A DNA stretch of 35,783 bases from Planctomycetota bacterium. Its GTDB lineage: Bacteria; Planctomycetota; Planctomycetia; Gemmatales; Gemmataceae. The notes below the pieces were generated by a model. That model saw only the letters and a list, made by a program, of their open reading frames with translations. It did not search any database and was not told the origin of the DNA. Numbering within the stretch: position 1 is the stretch's first letter; each line of letters opens with the position of its first letter. The DNA lies in assembly GCA_021325115.1 (NCBI GenBank), contig JAJPHU010000110.1:1-35783 (forward strand), written 5' to 3'. Shown here in pieces: positions 26,729-35,783 of this stretch. The position numbers and the translations under genes are program-made.

Positions 26729-29626
26729 CTACAACTGTTCGAGCAATTCCGGCGGCGCCTCGCGGGTGCCTTTGCACCTGGGATACTTGGCGCAGCCGAG
26801 GAAATAGCCCTTGCGCGAGCTGCGCAGTTTCATGGGGCCGCCGCATTCCGGACACGGTTCGTCCACTTTTACGTCCGGCACGGTCTTTTTCGGCGGTGCC
26901 GGCAGCCGATCTTTCAGCTTCTCTTTCATCTCCGGGGGCAGCGGCTTGGTGCTGCGGCACTTCGGGTAGTTGCTGCAACCCAGGAACGGGCCGCGAAAGC
27001 CCTTCTTGACCGCCATCGGCGAACCGCACTTGTCACAGACGATGCCGGTATCGATCGGCTGGATGGGATTGCCCTCGGCGTCCACGTCCTTGGCATTTTT
27101 GCACTTTGGATAGCCGGTACAGGCCAAAAATGGGCCGCGGCGGCCCTGGCGAATCACCATCGGCTGGCCACACTTCTCACAGATGTGCTCGGTCGGCACA
27201 GCGGACAGAACCGGCTTGCCGTCCGGGCCAAAGCTCATGGTCGTCTTGCATTCGGGATAGCCGCTGCAACCGAGGAACGGACCAGATTTGCCCATGCGTT
27301 GGAGCATGGTCTTGCCGCAGGTCGGGCACGTGTATTCCGTCTCGACCGGCTGCGGTCGGGCCTCTTCGCCCTCTTCCGGCTTGATGTAATTGCAAGGCGG
27401 ATCTTCCTTGTAGCCGGAGCAGCCTACGAAGTAGCGATGTGTCTTCTTGCTGTAGTTGCGGATTAGCGGTCTGCCGCATTGCGGGCACATCTCGCCGGTT
27501 TCAACGCCGCCGCGCAAGGTCGGCATTTTATCCTCAGCTGCCTTCAGCGCTTCGGAGAACGGTCCCCAGAACTCGTTGAGCACTTCGTTGTAGCGCGCTT
27601 GTTTCGTCTCGATCTGATCGAGTTCTTCCTCCATGTGGCTGGTGAATTTCAGGTCCATGACTTTGGGGAAATGCTCGATGAGCAGATCGGTGACTTCCTT
27701 ACCGATCTGGGTGGCGTAAAAGCGACGATCCTTTACCTCGATGTAGCCGCGCTCCGGCGAGGTGATTTTGTGAATGGTGGTGGCATAGGTGCTGGGCCGG
27801 CCGATGCCTTCTTTTTCCAGGGCCTTAACCAGCGAGGCTTCGTTGTAGCGTGGTGGCGGCTGGGTGAAATGCTGGCTGGCGGTCAGGTCGAGACGAACGA
27901 GGTCCTGCTGTTCGCGCAACGGCGGCAGAGTGGCGTTCTCCTGCTTGCCGGCCGGCGGCAGCACCTTGCGATAGCCGTCGAATTTTAGCACCTTACCCTG
28001 GGCCTTGAACAACCCCTTACCACTCCCGGACGGTCGCGGCTCCGAGGGAGGCGCGGCCTCGACTTCGACATTGGTGACAGCGAAGACGGCCGGGGCCATC
28101 TGACTGGCGACAAAGCGCTGGTAGATGAGCGTGTACAGCTTCAGTTGATCGCCGTGCAGGCCGAGCTGGGCGACGCGCTCCGGTGTGTACGACAGATCCG
28201 TTGGGCGGATGGCCTCGTGGGCCTCTTGAGCGCTCTTACCGGAGGCGTAGGTATGCGGCTTGTCCGGCAGGTAGGCGGAGCCGTAGTTGTCGTGGATGTA
28301 AGCGCGAACGGCTTGCAGCGCTTCGGCGGAAACGCGCGTGCTGTCGGTACGCATGTAGGTGATGAGGGCTACAGAACCTTCGCTGCCCAGATCGACGCCT
28401 TCATAGAGACGCTGGGCTGTCTTCATAGTGCGCTCGGCGTGAAAGCGCAGACGCAAAAACGCCTGCTGCTGAAGCGTGCTGGTGGTGAACGGTGCGTGCG
28501 GCTTCTCGGCGCGGTCCTTCTGCTCCAGCTTGGCGACGGTGTACTTGGCCTGTTCGAGCAAACGCGCGATGCGCGTTGCTGTCTCTTCGTTGGCGGCCTC
28601 GAACTTTTTGCCGTCCCACTCGGCCAATTCGGCGAGGAAGGCAAGACCCTGAGCCGAAAGTGTTAGCGACGACCCTGCGGCCGGCGCGGACGCTTCCGGC
28701 TCGTTTGCCGGAGCGCCTTTGGTTTTCGCCAGCACCACGGAGAGCGGTTTCGGCTCCATTGGCAGCTCGGCGTCTGCCGGCGCCAGCAGCGCCGTGATCT
28801 TCCAATATTCCGAAGGCACGAAGGCCTCGATTTCGCGCTCGCGATCGACCACCAGACGCAGGGCCACCGACTGCACGCGGCCGGCGCTGGAACGCCGGGC
28901 CACTTTCTTGCTCAACAGGCCACTGAGCGGAAAGCCAACGACGCGATCGAGAATGCGCCGTGCCTCCTGAGCTCGAACGCGGTCCATGTCGATCTTGCCC
29001 GGATGAGCCAGGGCGTGCTGTACCGCTGCGCGCGTGATTTCGTTGAAGGTGATACGGAAAACGCGCGGATCGTCGTCTAGCCCCAGGGCGTCCTCGATGT
29101 GCCAGGCAATGGCTTCGCCCTCTCGGTCGGGGTCGGTGGCCAGGTAAATGTGATTTGACTTGGCTGCTTCACGCTTCAATTCGGTCAAGATCTCCTTGGC
29201 GCTACGGCGGCGTCCGGCGCCCTTGCCGTTGCTCTCAGCGCGATCGACAACCACATAGGTCGGCACCCAGCCGGCGTCGATGTCGATGCCCGCCACTTTC
29301 TCGCCCGGTTTGCGGCGGCGCGGCAAATCGCGGACGTGGCCATAGCTGGCCAACACTTTGAAGTTGCTGCCGAGATACTTATTGATGGTCTTGGCCTTGG
29401 CTGGCGATTCAACGATGACGAGATCTTGCTTACCTTTGCTGTCGCTCTTCCTCGTTGCCAAACTCTGTTTGGCAACATCGCGGCTGCTCTTTTTCCTCGT
29501 TGCCAAACTCTGTTTCTGTTTGGGAGCGTTACTCAAGCGCGAGCGGCTTTTGGTTGTCGCTTTCTTGGTGCGGCTGACCGTTCGCGGAGCTTCCTCTTGG
29601 ATGGCTTGCTTCTTGCGTGCGGGCAC
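26729..29626 (-). CDS. topA: DNA topoisomerase I with five C-terminal zinc ribbons
   Basis: LVIVESPAKAKTINKYLG, LATDPDREGEAIAWHI, YMRTDSTRVS, GRPSTYATTIHKI; five CxxC...C zinc ribbons; GTG start at 29626 after cagggaga, excluding an ORF extension encoded by an intergenic repeat. Confidence 0.95.
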   Translation of the reverse strand: MPARKKQAIQEEAPRTVSRTKKATTKSRSRLSNAPKQKQSLATRKKSSRDVAKQSLATRKSDSKGKQDLVIVESPAKAKTINKYLGSNFKVLASYGHVRDLPRRRKPGEKVAGIDIDAGWVPTYVVVDRAESNGKGAGRRRSAKEILTELKREAAKSNHIYLATDPDREGEAIAWHIEDALGLDDDPRVFRITFNEITRAAVQHALAHPGKIDMDRVRAQEARRILDRVVGFPLSGLLSKKVARRSSAGRVQSVALRLVVDREREIEAFVPSEYWKITALLAPADAELPMEPKPLSVVLAKTKGAPANEPEASAPAAGSSLTLSAQGLAFLAELAEWDGKKFEAANEETATRIARLLEQAKYTVAKLEQKDRAEKPHAPFTTSTLQQQAFLRLRFHAERTMKTAQRLYEGVDLGSEGSVALITYMRTDSTRVSAEALQAVRAYIHDNYGSAYLPDKPHTYASGKSAQEAHEAIRPTDLSYTPERVAQLGLHGDQLKLYTLIYQRFVASQMAPAVFAVTNVEVEAAPPSEPRPSGSGKGLFKAQGKVLKFDGYRKVLPPAGKQENATLPPLREQQDLVRLDLTASQHFTQPPPRYNEASLVKALEKEGIGRPSTYATTIHKITSPERGYIEVKDRRFYATQIGKEVTDLLIEHFPKVMDLKFTSHMEEELDQIETKQARYNEVLNEFWGPFSEALKAAEDKMPTLRGGVETGEMCPQCGRPLIRNYSKKTHRYFVGCSGYKEDPPCNYIKPEEGEEARPQPVETEYTCPTCGKTMLQRMGKSGPFLGCSGYPECKTTMSFGPDGKPVLSAVPTEHICEKCGQPMVIRQGRRGPFLACTGYPKCKNAKDVDAEGNPIQPIDTGIVCDKCGSPMAVKKGFRGPFLGCSNYPKCRSTKPLPPEMKEKLKDRLPAPPKKTVPDVKVDEPCPECGGPMKLRSSRKGYFLGCAKYPRCKGTREAPPELLEQL
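28019..28051. repeat. In-frame topA repeat encoding PPSEPRPSGSG
   Basis: Minus strand cctccctcggagccgcgaccgtccgggagtggt; imperfect palindrome. Confidence 0.55.
28650..28705. repeat. In-frame full stem-loop in topA related to the 9122-9177 hairpin
   Basis: ACGCTTCCGGCTCGTT (28690-28705) is identical to part of the right arm at 9122-9177; opposite arm GAGCCGAAAGTGTTAGCGACG (28651-28671) pairs 16/21. Confidence 0.8.
29448..29528. repeat. Two palindrome copies in the topA N-terminal extension
   Basis: TTCCTCGTTGCCAAACTCTGTTT at 29448-29470 and 29493-29515; first continues as perfect GTTGCCAAAC-TCT-GTTTGGCAAC. Confidence 0.9.
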
Positions 29627-29657
29627 TGCCCATCTCCCTGTTGAAGTTCTAAGTTCA

Positions 29658-29707
29658 GAGTTCGGAGTTCTGCGCTTCAAATTCTCTTGCTCAAGAACGC
29701 CGAACTC
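29658..29707. repeat. Inverted repeat upstream of topA
   Basis: GAGTTCGGAGTTCT (29658-29671) versus AGAACGCCGAACTC (29694-29707), 13/14 paired. Confidence 0.75.
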
Positions 29708-29841
29708 AGGTTGTGTTGCGGACCAGACTCGCTACAATCACCACTTTGGACGAAGTCCGCCTCTCACCCATACTATAGCTTTGCGCCGGCTGTCAAGTCC
29801 GGCAGCATTCTGCGGACGGACGGATTGACCTAAAGCGAGGA

Positions 29842-32601
29842 ATGCCAATGGCCTTTCATCCTTTTAAACACTTCCGTAAGCACCAGAAAGTCTACCTGGC
29901 GGCTTTGACAATCCTGACGATGATTATCTTCGTCGCCCAGTTCGGCGCCGGCGATCTCTTTACCACCCTCCAACGCCGGATCGCCCTCGCTTTCCACCAC
30001 GGCGACAAAGTGCTAACCCTGTACGGCAAGACCATCTACGCCGACGAGTTGGAGAAGCTCCGCCAGCAGCGGCAGTTGGCCAGCGAGTTCCTCCTCTATG
30101 ATGTCGCGGGCAACATCGATTCCCCTCTGCAAAAAGCGCTCGCCGACTATCAGAAGCGCTTCCAAAAGAAGGGCGCGAACGACCCGACGACCCCGGTGGA
30201 AAATGCCTTCACGCAGATGTCCACAGCAATCAGCCTGGTCCGCGATGCTATCGCCAACAATGCACCGTCAGATCAACGCCTGCAGCCGCTGCGAAACACC
30301 CTGGCCTCCATTCAATCGCAATTGGCCAAGACGGATGCCCAGAATAAAGGTCAATACTATGCTCTCGATGCCATCGCTACAAGCTTGGCCTTGCAGATGT
30401 GGTTCGTCGAGCATCCACAATGGGCGAATTCTTCCTATTTCGGCGGCTCGCTTCGTACCGAAGACCTGTTGGATTTCCTGATCTGGAAGCATCAGGCCGA
30501 TCGACTTGGCATTGTGCTGACGCCGGCTGACGTTTGCCGCGAGGTCAACCGCGCCTGGGGCAACGGCGACTATCTCCCGGCCGATGGCAAACTTGATACC
30601 AACGAATGGGTCGTGACGTTCTTCCGTTCTAATAGCAAAATTCACAAAAACCTGACGCCGCATGATCTCCTGAGCGCTCTGACCGATGAGTTCCGCGTGC
30701 TCATGGCCAAGGAAGCGCTGCTCGGCTCGGCTTCGGGCGTCCGCGGCTACCGGGAATCGGTAGACGGCATTCACGTCAGTCCGTCTGCAGCCACGCCGGA
30801 TGAATTTTACAGATATTTTCAGGAACAGCGCACCACCCTGTCCGTGAGTCTGTTGCCGATCTCGGTGACGAACTTCGTGGCTGAGGTGAAGAAGAAAATG
30901 CAGCCGACAGAGGCCGATCTGCGCAATCTCTATGAGCGTTACAAGAACGATGAGCCGTCGCCGGCGCGGCGACAACCCGGCTTCAAGGAGCCGCGCCGCA
31001 TCAAGGTGGAGTATTTCCGTTATCGGTTGGAAGGTCCGTTCGCGCAGAAATTGGCGGCCAAGGCCGTCGAATTGTTGCCGCTCTTCCGTATCGGCCAGCC
31101 GGCTTCGGCGTTCGCTGCGGGCGGCGGTCCCGCCTGGGCGGCCAGCATCGCCGGCTACGCCGATCTCGATATCGCGCTCCGCTCTCTGTATGAGAAATAT
31201 CGGGATGAAGCCCGGCAATTCGGCTGGACCTACGAGTTTCCCGATCCGCGCACGGCGGAGCTGCGAGCCTCGGCGGCCACCGTGGGCCAGCTGATGGGCA
31301 GCCTCGGTACCGGCGGCACCCCTCTGACCGGGCCAGTCAGTTGGCTGGCTACCAACGCCTTGTATGCCCGCAATACGATGGCTGCTTACGCTTCCACTGT
31401 GTTGGCCGGGGCCAGTTCGACGCCGCTGCCCGCTCTGACTTTGCCCCTGTCCCTGTACACTCCGCAGCCGTTCGACAGCGTCCGCGAGCAATTGAAGGAG
31501 CGCTTCCAGAACATGCTGGCCAGGAACCTGATGGAGAGCAATCTGGCCACCCTGCGCAAAGATCTGGACAAGGTGTTGGCCAGCCGTTCCCGGGAGAAGC
31601 TGGCAGAGCTGCTCAAGAAAGCTGCTGCCGAATACGGCATCGAGAAAGTCCACATTATGACGGAAGCGCAAACGCAGCAGGAGATCCTCGATCATCCCGA
31701 CCCGGCGCTCGAAGAGTTGCGCCAGGCGTATGAAAATTCGGTGGAAAACCCCTTTGAGTCATTGGCTTTCTTTGGCCCAAGGGAAAGCCGTCCCGATTTC
31801 GTCTCGGCGCTCTTCCACAGCTTCGAGCCGACTCCGCAGGAACGCCAATTCGAGCAACTGTTGAAGCAAGAACGGCCATGGCGCACCAAACAATTCCATT
31901 CGTTTTCCCGCGATGAGATTTGGGTGTTCTGGCGTGCCGAGGATAATCCGGCGCATGTCCGTCCTTTCAACGCGGTGCGCGGCGAGGTGGAACAAGCCTG
32001 GTATCTGGAGCAAGCCCGCAAGCTGGCGCGTGACAAAGCGCAGCAGATCAACGCGGAGTTGCAAAAACAACATCTCGCACCAGATGCCGCCGTGCAATTC
32101 CTCGTCCAGCAGAACCTGGGACCTGTCTTCCGCCTGGACAAGGTGTCGCACCTGACGGCGCCAGAGTTTAACTTGCCCGGAGCGAAGTTCCGCACTGCCG
32201 ATTATCGTCCCTATGTGCCGCCCAAAGAATTCATCCCTTATCCGCCGTCGGATTTCGTGGCTCAGCTTTTGCATCTGAAGAAGCGCGGGGATTCCTTGGT
32301 GATGGCGGACAGGCCTGTCAAACATTTCTATGTGGCGGTGTTGATGGAAGATCCGCAGCCGCCGGAGCGTAAGGAATTTTACGATGCCTACAGTCAGTCG
32401 AGCCTGGCCCATCTTGATTTGCTGCCGGCCCAGCAGGAGCCGTTGTGGTATCAGATGATGGCGGAGCGTCAGCGCAAGTACGATCGGCAAGTGCTGGAAC
32501 AATTGCGGGCCGAAGCCACCAAGGATCTCCAGGACGGCGAGTATGTCCTTCCCGAAAGTATCCGTAACCGTGGTGAATCTACCCGCGACTTCGAGGAATG
32601 A
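29842..32601 (+). CDS. Large membrane-anchored protein, possibly SurA/PpiD-like
   Basis: Single N-terminal TM (KVYLAALTILTMIIFVAQFG) then long soluble region with an early GKTIYADELEKLRQQRQLA segment like SurA N-terminal domains; ATG at 29848 equally possible. Confidence 0.6.
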   Translation: MPMAFHPFKHFRKHQKVYLAALTILTMIIFVAQFGAGDLFTTLQRRIALAFHHGDKVLTLYGKTIYADELEKLRQQRQLASEFLLYDVAGNIDSPLQKALADYQKRFQKKGANDPTTPVENAFTQMSTAISLVRDAIANNAPSDQRLQPLRNTLASIQSQLAKTDAQNKGQYYALDAIATSLALQMWFVEHPQWANSSYFGGSLRTEDLLDFLIWKHQADRLGIVLTPADVCREVNRAWGNGDYLPADGKLDTNEWVVTFFRSNSKIHKNLTPHDLLSALTDEFRVLMAKEALLGSASGVRGYRESVDGIHVSPSAATPDEFYRYFQEQRTTLSVSLLPISVTNFVAEVKKKMQPTEADLRNLYERYKNDEPSPARRQPGFKEPRRIKVEYFRYRLEGPFAQKLAAKAVELLPLFRIGQPASAFAAGGGPAWAASIAGYADLDIALRSLYEKYRDEARQFGWTYEFPDPRTAELRASAATVGQLMGSLGTGGTPLTGPVSWLATNALYARNTMAAYASTVLAGASSTPLPALTLPLSLYTPQPFDSVREQLKERFQNMLARNLMESNLATLRKDLDKVLASRSREKLAELLKKAAAEYGIEKVHIMTEAQTQQEILDHPDPALEELRQAYENSVENPFESLAFFGPRESRPDFVSALFHSFEPTPQERQFEQLLKQERPWRTKQFHSFSRDEIWVFWRAEDNPAHVRPFNAVRGEVEQAWYLEQARKLARDKAQQINAELQKQHLAPDAAVQFLVQQNLGPVFRLDKVSHLTAPEFNLPGAKFRTADYRPYVPPKEFIPYPPSDFVAQLLHLKKRGDSLVMADRPVKHFYVAVLMEDPQPPERKEFYDAYSQSSLAHLDLLPAQQEPLWYQMMAERQRKYDRQVLEQLRAEATKDLQDGEYVLPESIRNRGESTRDFEE

Positions 32602-32630
32602 CAGAAACCGAACTGCGTGCTTGCAGCGCT

Positions 32631-35600
32631 CTAGCTTGGCTGCCTGGGCGGCCCCGGGTCGAACCAATGATAAATCGCCGGTACGACCACAAGGGTCAAG
32701 AGCGTGCTGGTGACCAGGCCGCCGATCACGACGGTGGCCAGCGGACGCTGCACCTCGGCTCCCGCTGTCGTCGAGATCGCCATCGGGATGAAACCGAGCG
32801 TCGCCACGCATGCCGTCATCAGTACCGGACGCAGACGGCTCATGGCGGCCTGGTAAACCGCCTCGTGGACGGACATGCCCTCTTCGACGTGCGTGCGGGC
32901 GGCAGCGATCAAGACCAGGCCGTCCAGCACCGCCACGCCCGACAGACAGATGAAGCCGACCCCGGCCGAGATACTGAAATCGAGTCCACGCAGGTACAAT
33001 GCCAGGATGCCACCGATGGCCGCAAACGGCACAGCCAGGAAGATCAGCAAGCCGAGCCGTACCGAATGGAACGTTCCGTAGAGCAAAAGGAAGATGAGCA
33101 CAAGGGTCACAGGCGTAACGATGGCGAGCCGCTTGGCGGCTGATTGCAGGTTCTTAAACGTGCCGCCCCATTCCAGGTAATAGTCCGGCGGCAGAGGAAC
33201 ATCGGCGGCCACTTGACGCTTGGCCTCGGCGACGCAGCTAGCGAGGTCGCGGCCGCGGACGTTGGCCTGAATCAACGCGCGGCGGCGGCGGTCCTGACGG
33301 TTGATCTCGTAAACGCCATCTTCCATGCGAATGTCGGCGAGATCCTCCAGAGGGATCATGCGGCCCTTGAGGTCGCCGATCTTCAGCTTGCGGATCACCT
33401 CCATGTCGTTGCGGTAAGTCGGCCCATAGCGGACCTGGAGGGCGAAACGCCGTTGATCGACAACGACCTGGCCGACCGTCGCTCCGCCCAGCGCTCGCAC
33501 GGCATCGAGGACCTGTACCGCGTTGATGCCGTAGCGAGCGATCCGTGCCCGATCGACGATCACCCGCAGATACGGCAAGCCCTCGATCGGGCGAACGGCG
33601 ATGTCCGTCGTTCCCGGCACTTTCCGCAACGAGGCAGCGATGGCATGGGCCTTCTCATCCAGCACTTTCAGGTCGTCGCCGTACAACGTGATGCCCAGAT
33701 CTGCCCGCACCCCTGCAATCATCTCGTTGAAACGATTCTCGATCGGTTGCGTGAAGTTCAACTCGCTTCCGGGAATCATTTCCTGACACGTCTTCTCCAC
33801 TTCGCGAATCATTGCCTCTTTGTCCTTGACACGCTTCCAGGTCTCGTATTCGTTCAGGAAGATGAGGACGTCTGTCTGGTTCACAGGGGCCGGATCAATG
33901 CCGATCTCCGGGCGTCCGGTTCGGCAGACGACCGAGCGAATTTCATCCGGATAGCGCTCGAGCAGGGCACGCTCCAGGCGCAGGGTCTGCTCGATACCCT
34001 GCGACAGAGAAGCGCTGGCCGGACGCAACAGAACAACGAGGAGGTCGCCCTCGTCCAGCTTGGGAATAAACTCGCCTCCCAGACGGAGGGCAAGCGGCAC
34101 GGTCAATCCCAGGGCAGCGAGGGCGAGACCGGCGACCAAAAGCGGGTGAGCGAGGATGCCTCTCAGGAGCGGATCGTAGAGCCGTTTGGCCCAGCGGATC
34201 ACCCAGGTCTCTTTTTCGTGGGCACCTTTGGCGAGGAAGAACGAGGCCAACACCGGCGTCGCTGTCAATGACAACAACAACGAGCCGGTCAGGGCGAAGA
34301 TGAGCGTCAGGGCCATCGGTCGGAACATCTTGCCTTCGACCCCTTCCAGGGCCAGGATCGGCAGATTGACCAGGGTGATAATGGCCACGCCGAAGACCAC
34401 CGGTTTGCGCACCTCCAACACGGCATCACGGACGATGTCCAGAACGGAGCGATCGGGCAACCGGCCATGCGCCAGGCGGCTGACGCAGTTCTCGATGACG
34501 ATGACAGAGCTATCGACGATCAGACCGAAATCGATGGCGCCAAGGCTCATCAGGCTGCCGGCGATGCCGAAATAGAGCATCAGATTGCCGGCGAAGAGCA
34601 TCGAGAAGGGGATCGCTGCCGCCACGATCAGCCCCGCCCGCAAGTTGCCCAACATGATGAGCAGCACAACGATGACCAGCACGGCCCCTTCGGCCAGGTT
34701 GTGGGCGACCGTATCGATCGCTTTGACAATCAAGGTACTGCGGTTGTAAAAGGCATCGACGATCACACCTTTGGGACGGAGCCGGGCGCGGATTTCTTGG
34801 AGTTTTTTTTCGATGCGGCCGACTACCACGCGGGCGTTCTCGCCCATCAGCATATAGACGATGGCGGTAGCTGCTTCGCCTTTGCCGTCGCGGGTGACGG
34901 CGCCGCGGCGGATCATCGGCGCGTTGACCGAGCGGCCGACGTCGCGGATGTAAATCGGCGTGCCTTCGGGCGTGGCATCGAGCACGACGTTATCCATATC
35001 TTCAAGGGTACGGATCAGGCCTTCGCCGCGCACGATGCGGATTTCCCCGTTGTTTTCGGTGTAGCCGCCGCCAGCGTTGCTGTTATTCTGGCGGAGAACA
35101 TCGAATACCTTGTTGATGGGGACATTGCGCGCCATCAGGCGATAGGGGTCGATTTGCGCCTGATAGGTCTTCAGCTCGCCGCCGAAGGAATTGACCTCGA
35201 TGACGCCGGGAACGCTCTTGAGCGGCATGGCCACTTCCCAATCAAGGATAGTCCGCAATTCCATCAGCGACAACGGATGGGGATTATCCGGCGCATTCTT
35301 GACCTCGAATTGAAAGATCTCACCCAGGCCGGTGGCGATTGGTCCCATTTCGGGCTGGCCGAATCCCGGCGGGATGGCGGCCCAGATTTGCGGCAACCGT
35401 TGGGCGACCTGCTCCCGCGCCCAATAGATGTCGGTCCCCTCTTCGAAAATCACCCATACCACCGACAGTCCTTGTTGCGAAACCGAGCGTACTTCTTTTA
35501 CTTTTGGAATGCCATTGATCCCATATTCGACGGGAATGGTGATGAACTGCTCGACTTCCTCTGGCCCCAGCGCCGGGGCGTCGGTCAGGACGTTGACGAG

Positions 35601-35735
35601 AACGGGACTGATGTCGGGCAGGGCGTCGATCGGCAGATGCAAAGCCGACCAGACGCCGCCGACGATCAAAGCGACAAGCAGCAAAAGGACGAAGGCACGA
35701 TGGTCCAGGGCGGTACGAATCAGGCTATCGAACAC
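32631..35735 (-). CDS. Heavy-metal efflux RND transporter, CusA/CzcA family
   Basis: LPIDALPDISPVLVNVLTDAPALGPEEVEQFITIPVEYGINGIPKVKEVRSVSQQGLSVV, GAIDFGLIVDSSVIVIENCVSRL, GFICLSGVAVLDGLVLI. Confidence 0.95.
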   Translation of the reverse strand: MFDSLIRTALDHRAFVLLLLVALIVGGVWSALHLPIDALPDISPVLVNVLTDAPALGPEEVEQFITIPVEYGINGIPKVKEVRSVSQQGLSVVWVIFEEGTDIYWAREQVAQRLPQIWAAIPPGFGQPEMGPIATGLGEIFQFEVKNAPDNPHPLSLMELRTILDWEVAMPLKSVPGVIEVNSFGGELKTYQAQIDPYRLMARNVPINKVFDVLRQNNSNAGGGYTENNGEIRIVRGEGLIRTLEDMDNVVLDATPEGTPIYIRDVGRSVNAPMIRRGAVTRDGKGEAATAIVYMLMGENARVVVGRIEKKLQEIRARLRPKGVIVDAFYNRSTLIVKAIDTVAHNLAEGAVLVIVVLLIMLGNLRAGLIVAAAIPFSMLFAGNLMLYFGIAGSLMSLGAIDFGLIVDSSVIVIENCVSRLAHGRLPDRSVLDIVRDAVLEVRKPVVFGVAIITLVNLPILALEGVEGKMFRPMALTLIFALTGSLLLSLTATPVLASFFLAKGAHEKETWVIRWAKRLYDPLLRGILAHPLLVAGLALAALGLTVPLALRLGGEFIPKLDEGDLLVVLLRPASASLSQGIEQTLRLERALLERYPDEIRSVVCRTGRPEIGIDPAPVNQTDVLIFLNEYETWKRVKDKEAMIREVEKTCQEMIPGSELNFTQPIENRFNEMIAGVRADLGITLYGDDLKVLDEKAHAIAASLRKVPGTTDIAVRPIEGLPYLRVIVDRARIARYGINAVQVLDAVRALGGATVGQVVVDQRRFALQVRYGPTYRNDMEVIRKLKIGDLKGRMIPLEDLADIRMEDGVYEINRQDRRRRALIQANVRGRDLASCVAEAKRQVAADVPLPPDYYLEWGGTFKNLQSAAKRLAIVTPVTLVLIFLLLYGTFHSVRLGLLIFLAVPFAAIGGILALYLRGLDFSISAGVGFICLSGVAVLDGLVLIAAARTHVEEGMSVHEAVYQAAMSRLRPVLMTACVATLGFIPMAISTTAGAEVQRPLATVVIGGLVTSTLLTLVVVPAIYHWFDPGPPRQPS

Positions 35736-35783
35736 GGTGCCTTTCTCCTGCTAACTCGCTCGCTCCTCGGGGCGTTAACGCAA

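Noticed and set aside
29627-29680. N-terminal extension of the topA ORF (MKRRTPNSELRTSTGRWA)
   Set aside because: Encoded by an intergenic inverted repeat; the GTG at 29626 has a better SD context.
30950-30985. GTCGCC/GGCGAC inverted repeat in the 919-aa protein gene
   Set aside because: Six-bp arms are expected by chance in GC-rich coding DNA.
32598-34271. Long plus-strand ORFs (181 and 375 aa) antisense to the RND pump
   Set aside because: Shadow ORFs of a high-GC gene; no recognisable domain and no gene-like start context. The same applies to the long antisense ORFs over ppdK, lpdA, aceE, topA and the 919-aa protein.

Overview
GC-rich bacterial window. Gene content and Gld-type ABC, DUF4340, Tad and zinc-ribbon TopA features look planctomycete-like (Gemmataceae-like by inference; not verifiable here). 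Contents, left to right: a GldA/GldF/GldG-like ABC operon with a giant DUF4340-repeat protein (+); GDPD, pyruvate phosphate dikinase, sugar-phosphate isomerase/epimerase, PduO-type cobalamin adenosyltransferase, and a pyruvate dehydrogenase cluster lpdA-aceF-aceE (all -); trpB-trpA-trmB and two TadE-like plus one TadG-like genes (+); DNA topoisomerase I with five zinc ribbons (-); a large membrane-anchored protein (+); a CusA/CzcA-type RND pump (-). No rRNA, tRNA, CRISPR array or intact transposase was recognised. The most notable signal is that several families of short palindromic (REP-like) repeats occur both in intergenic gaps and in-frame inside conserved genes: four RSHxExGN-encoding copies plus a fifth element of another family in the DUF4340 gene, up to four elements in topA (one a full stem-loop whose in-frame copy lacks the TAA found in the intergenic copy), one in aceE, and one forming the C-terminus and near-stop region of trpA. 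Secondary items: an eroded ParE/RelE-like toxin remnant between aceF and lpdA, a likely deletion-fused remnant of a two-gene cassette at 26368-26693, and a nested palindrome with mutually exclusive pairings upstream of trpB.
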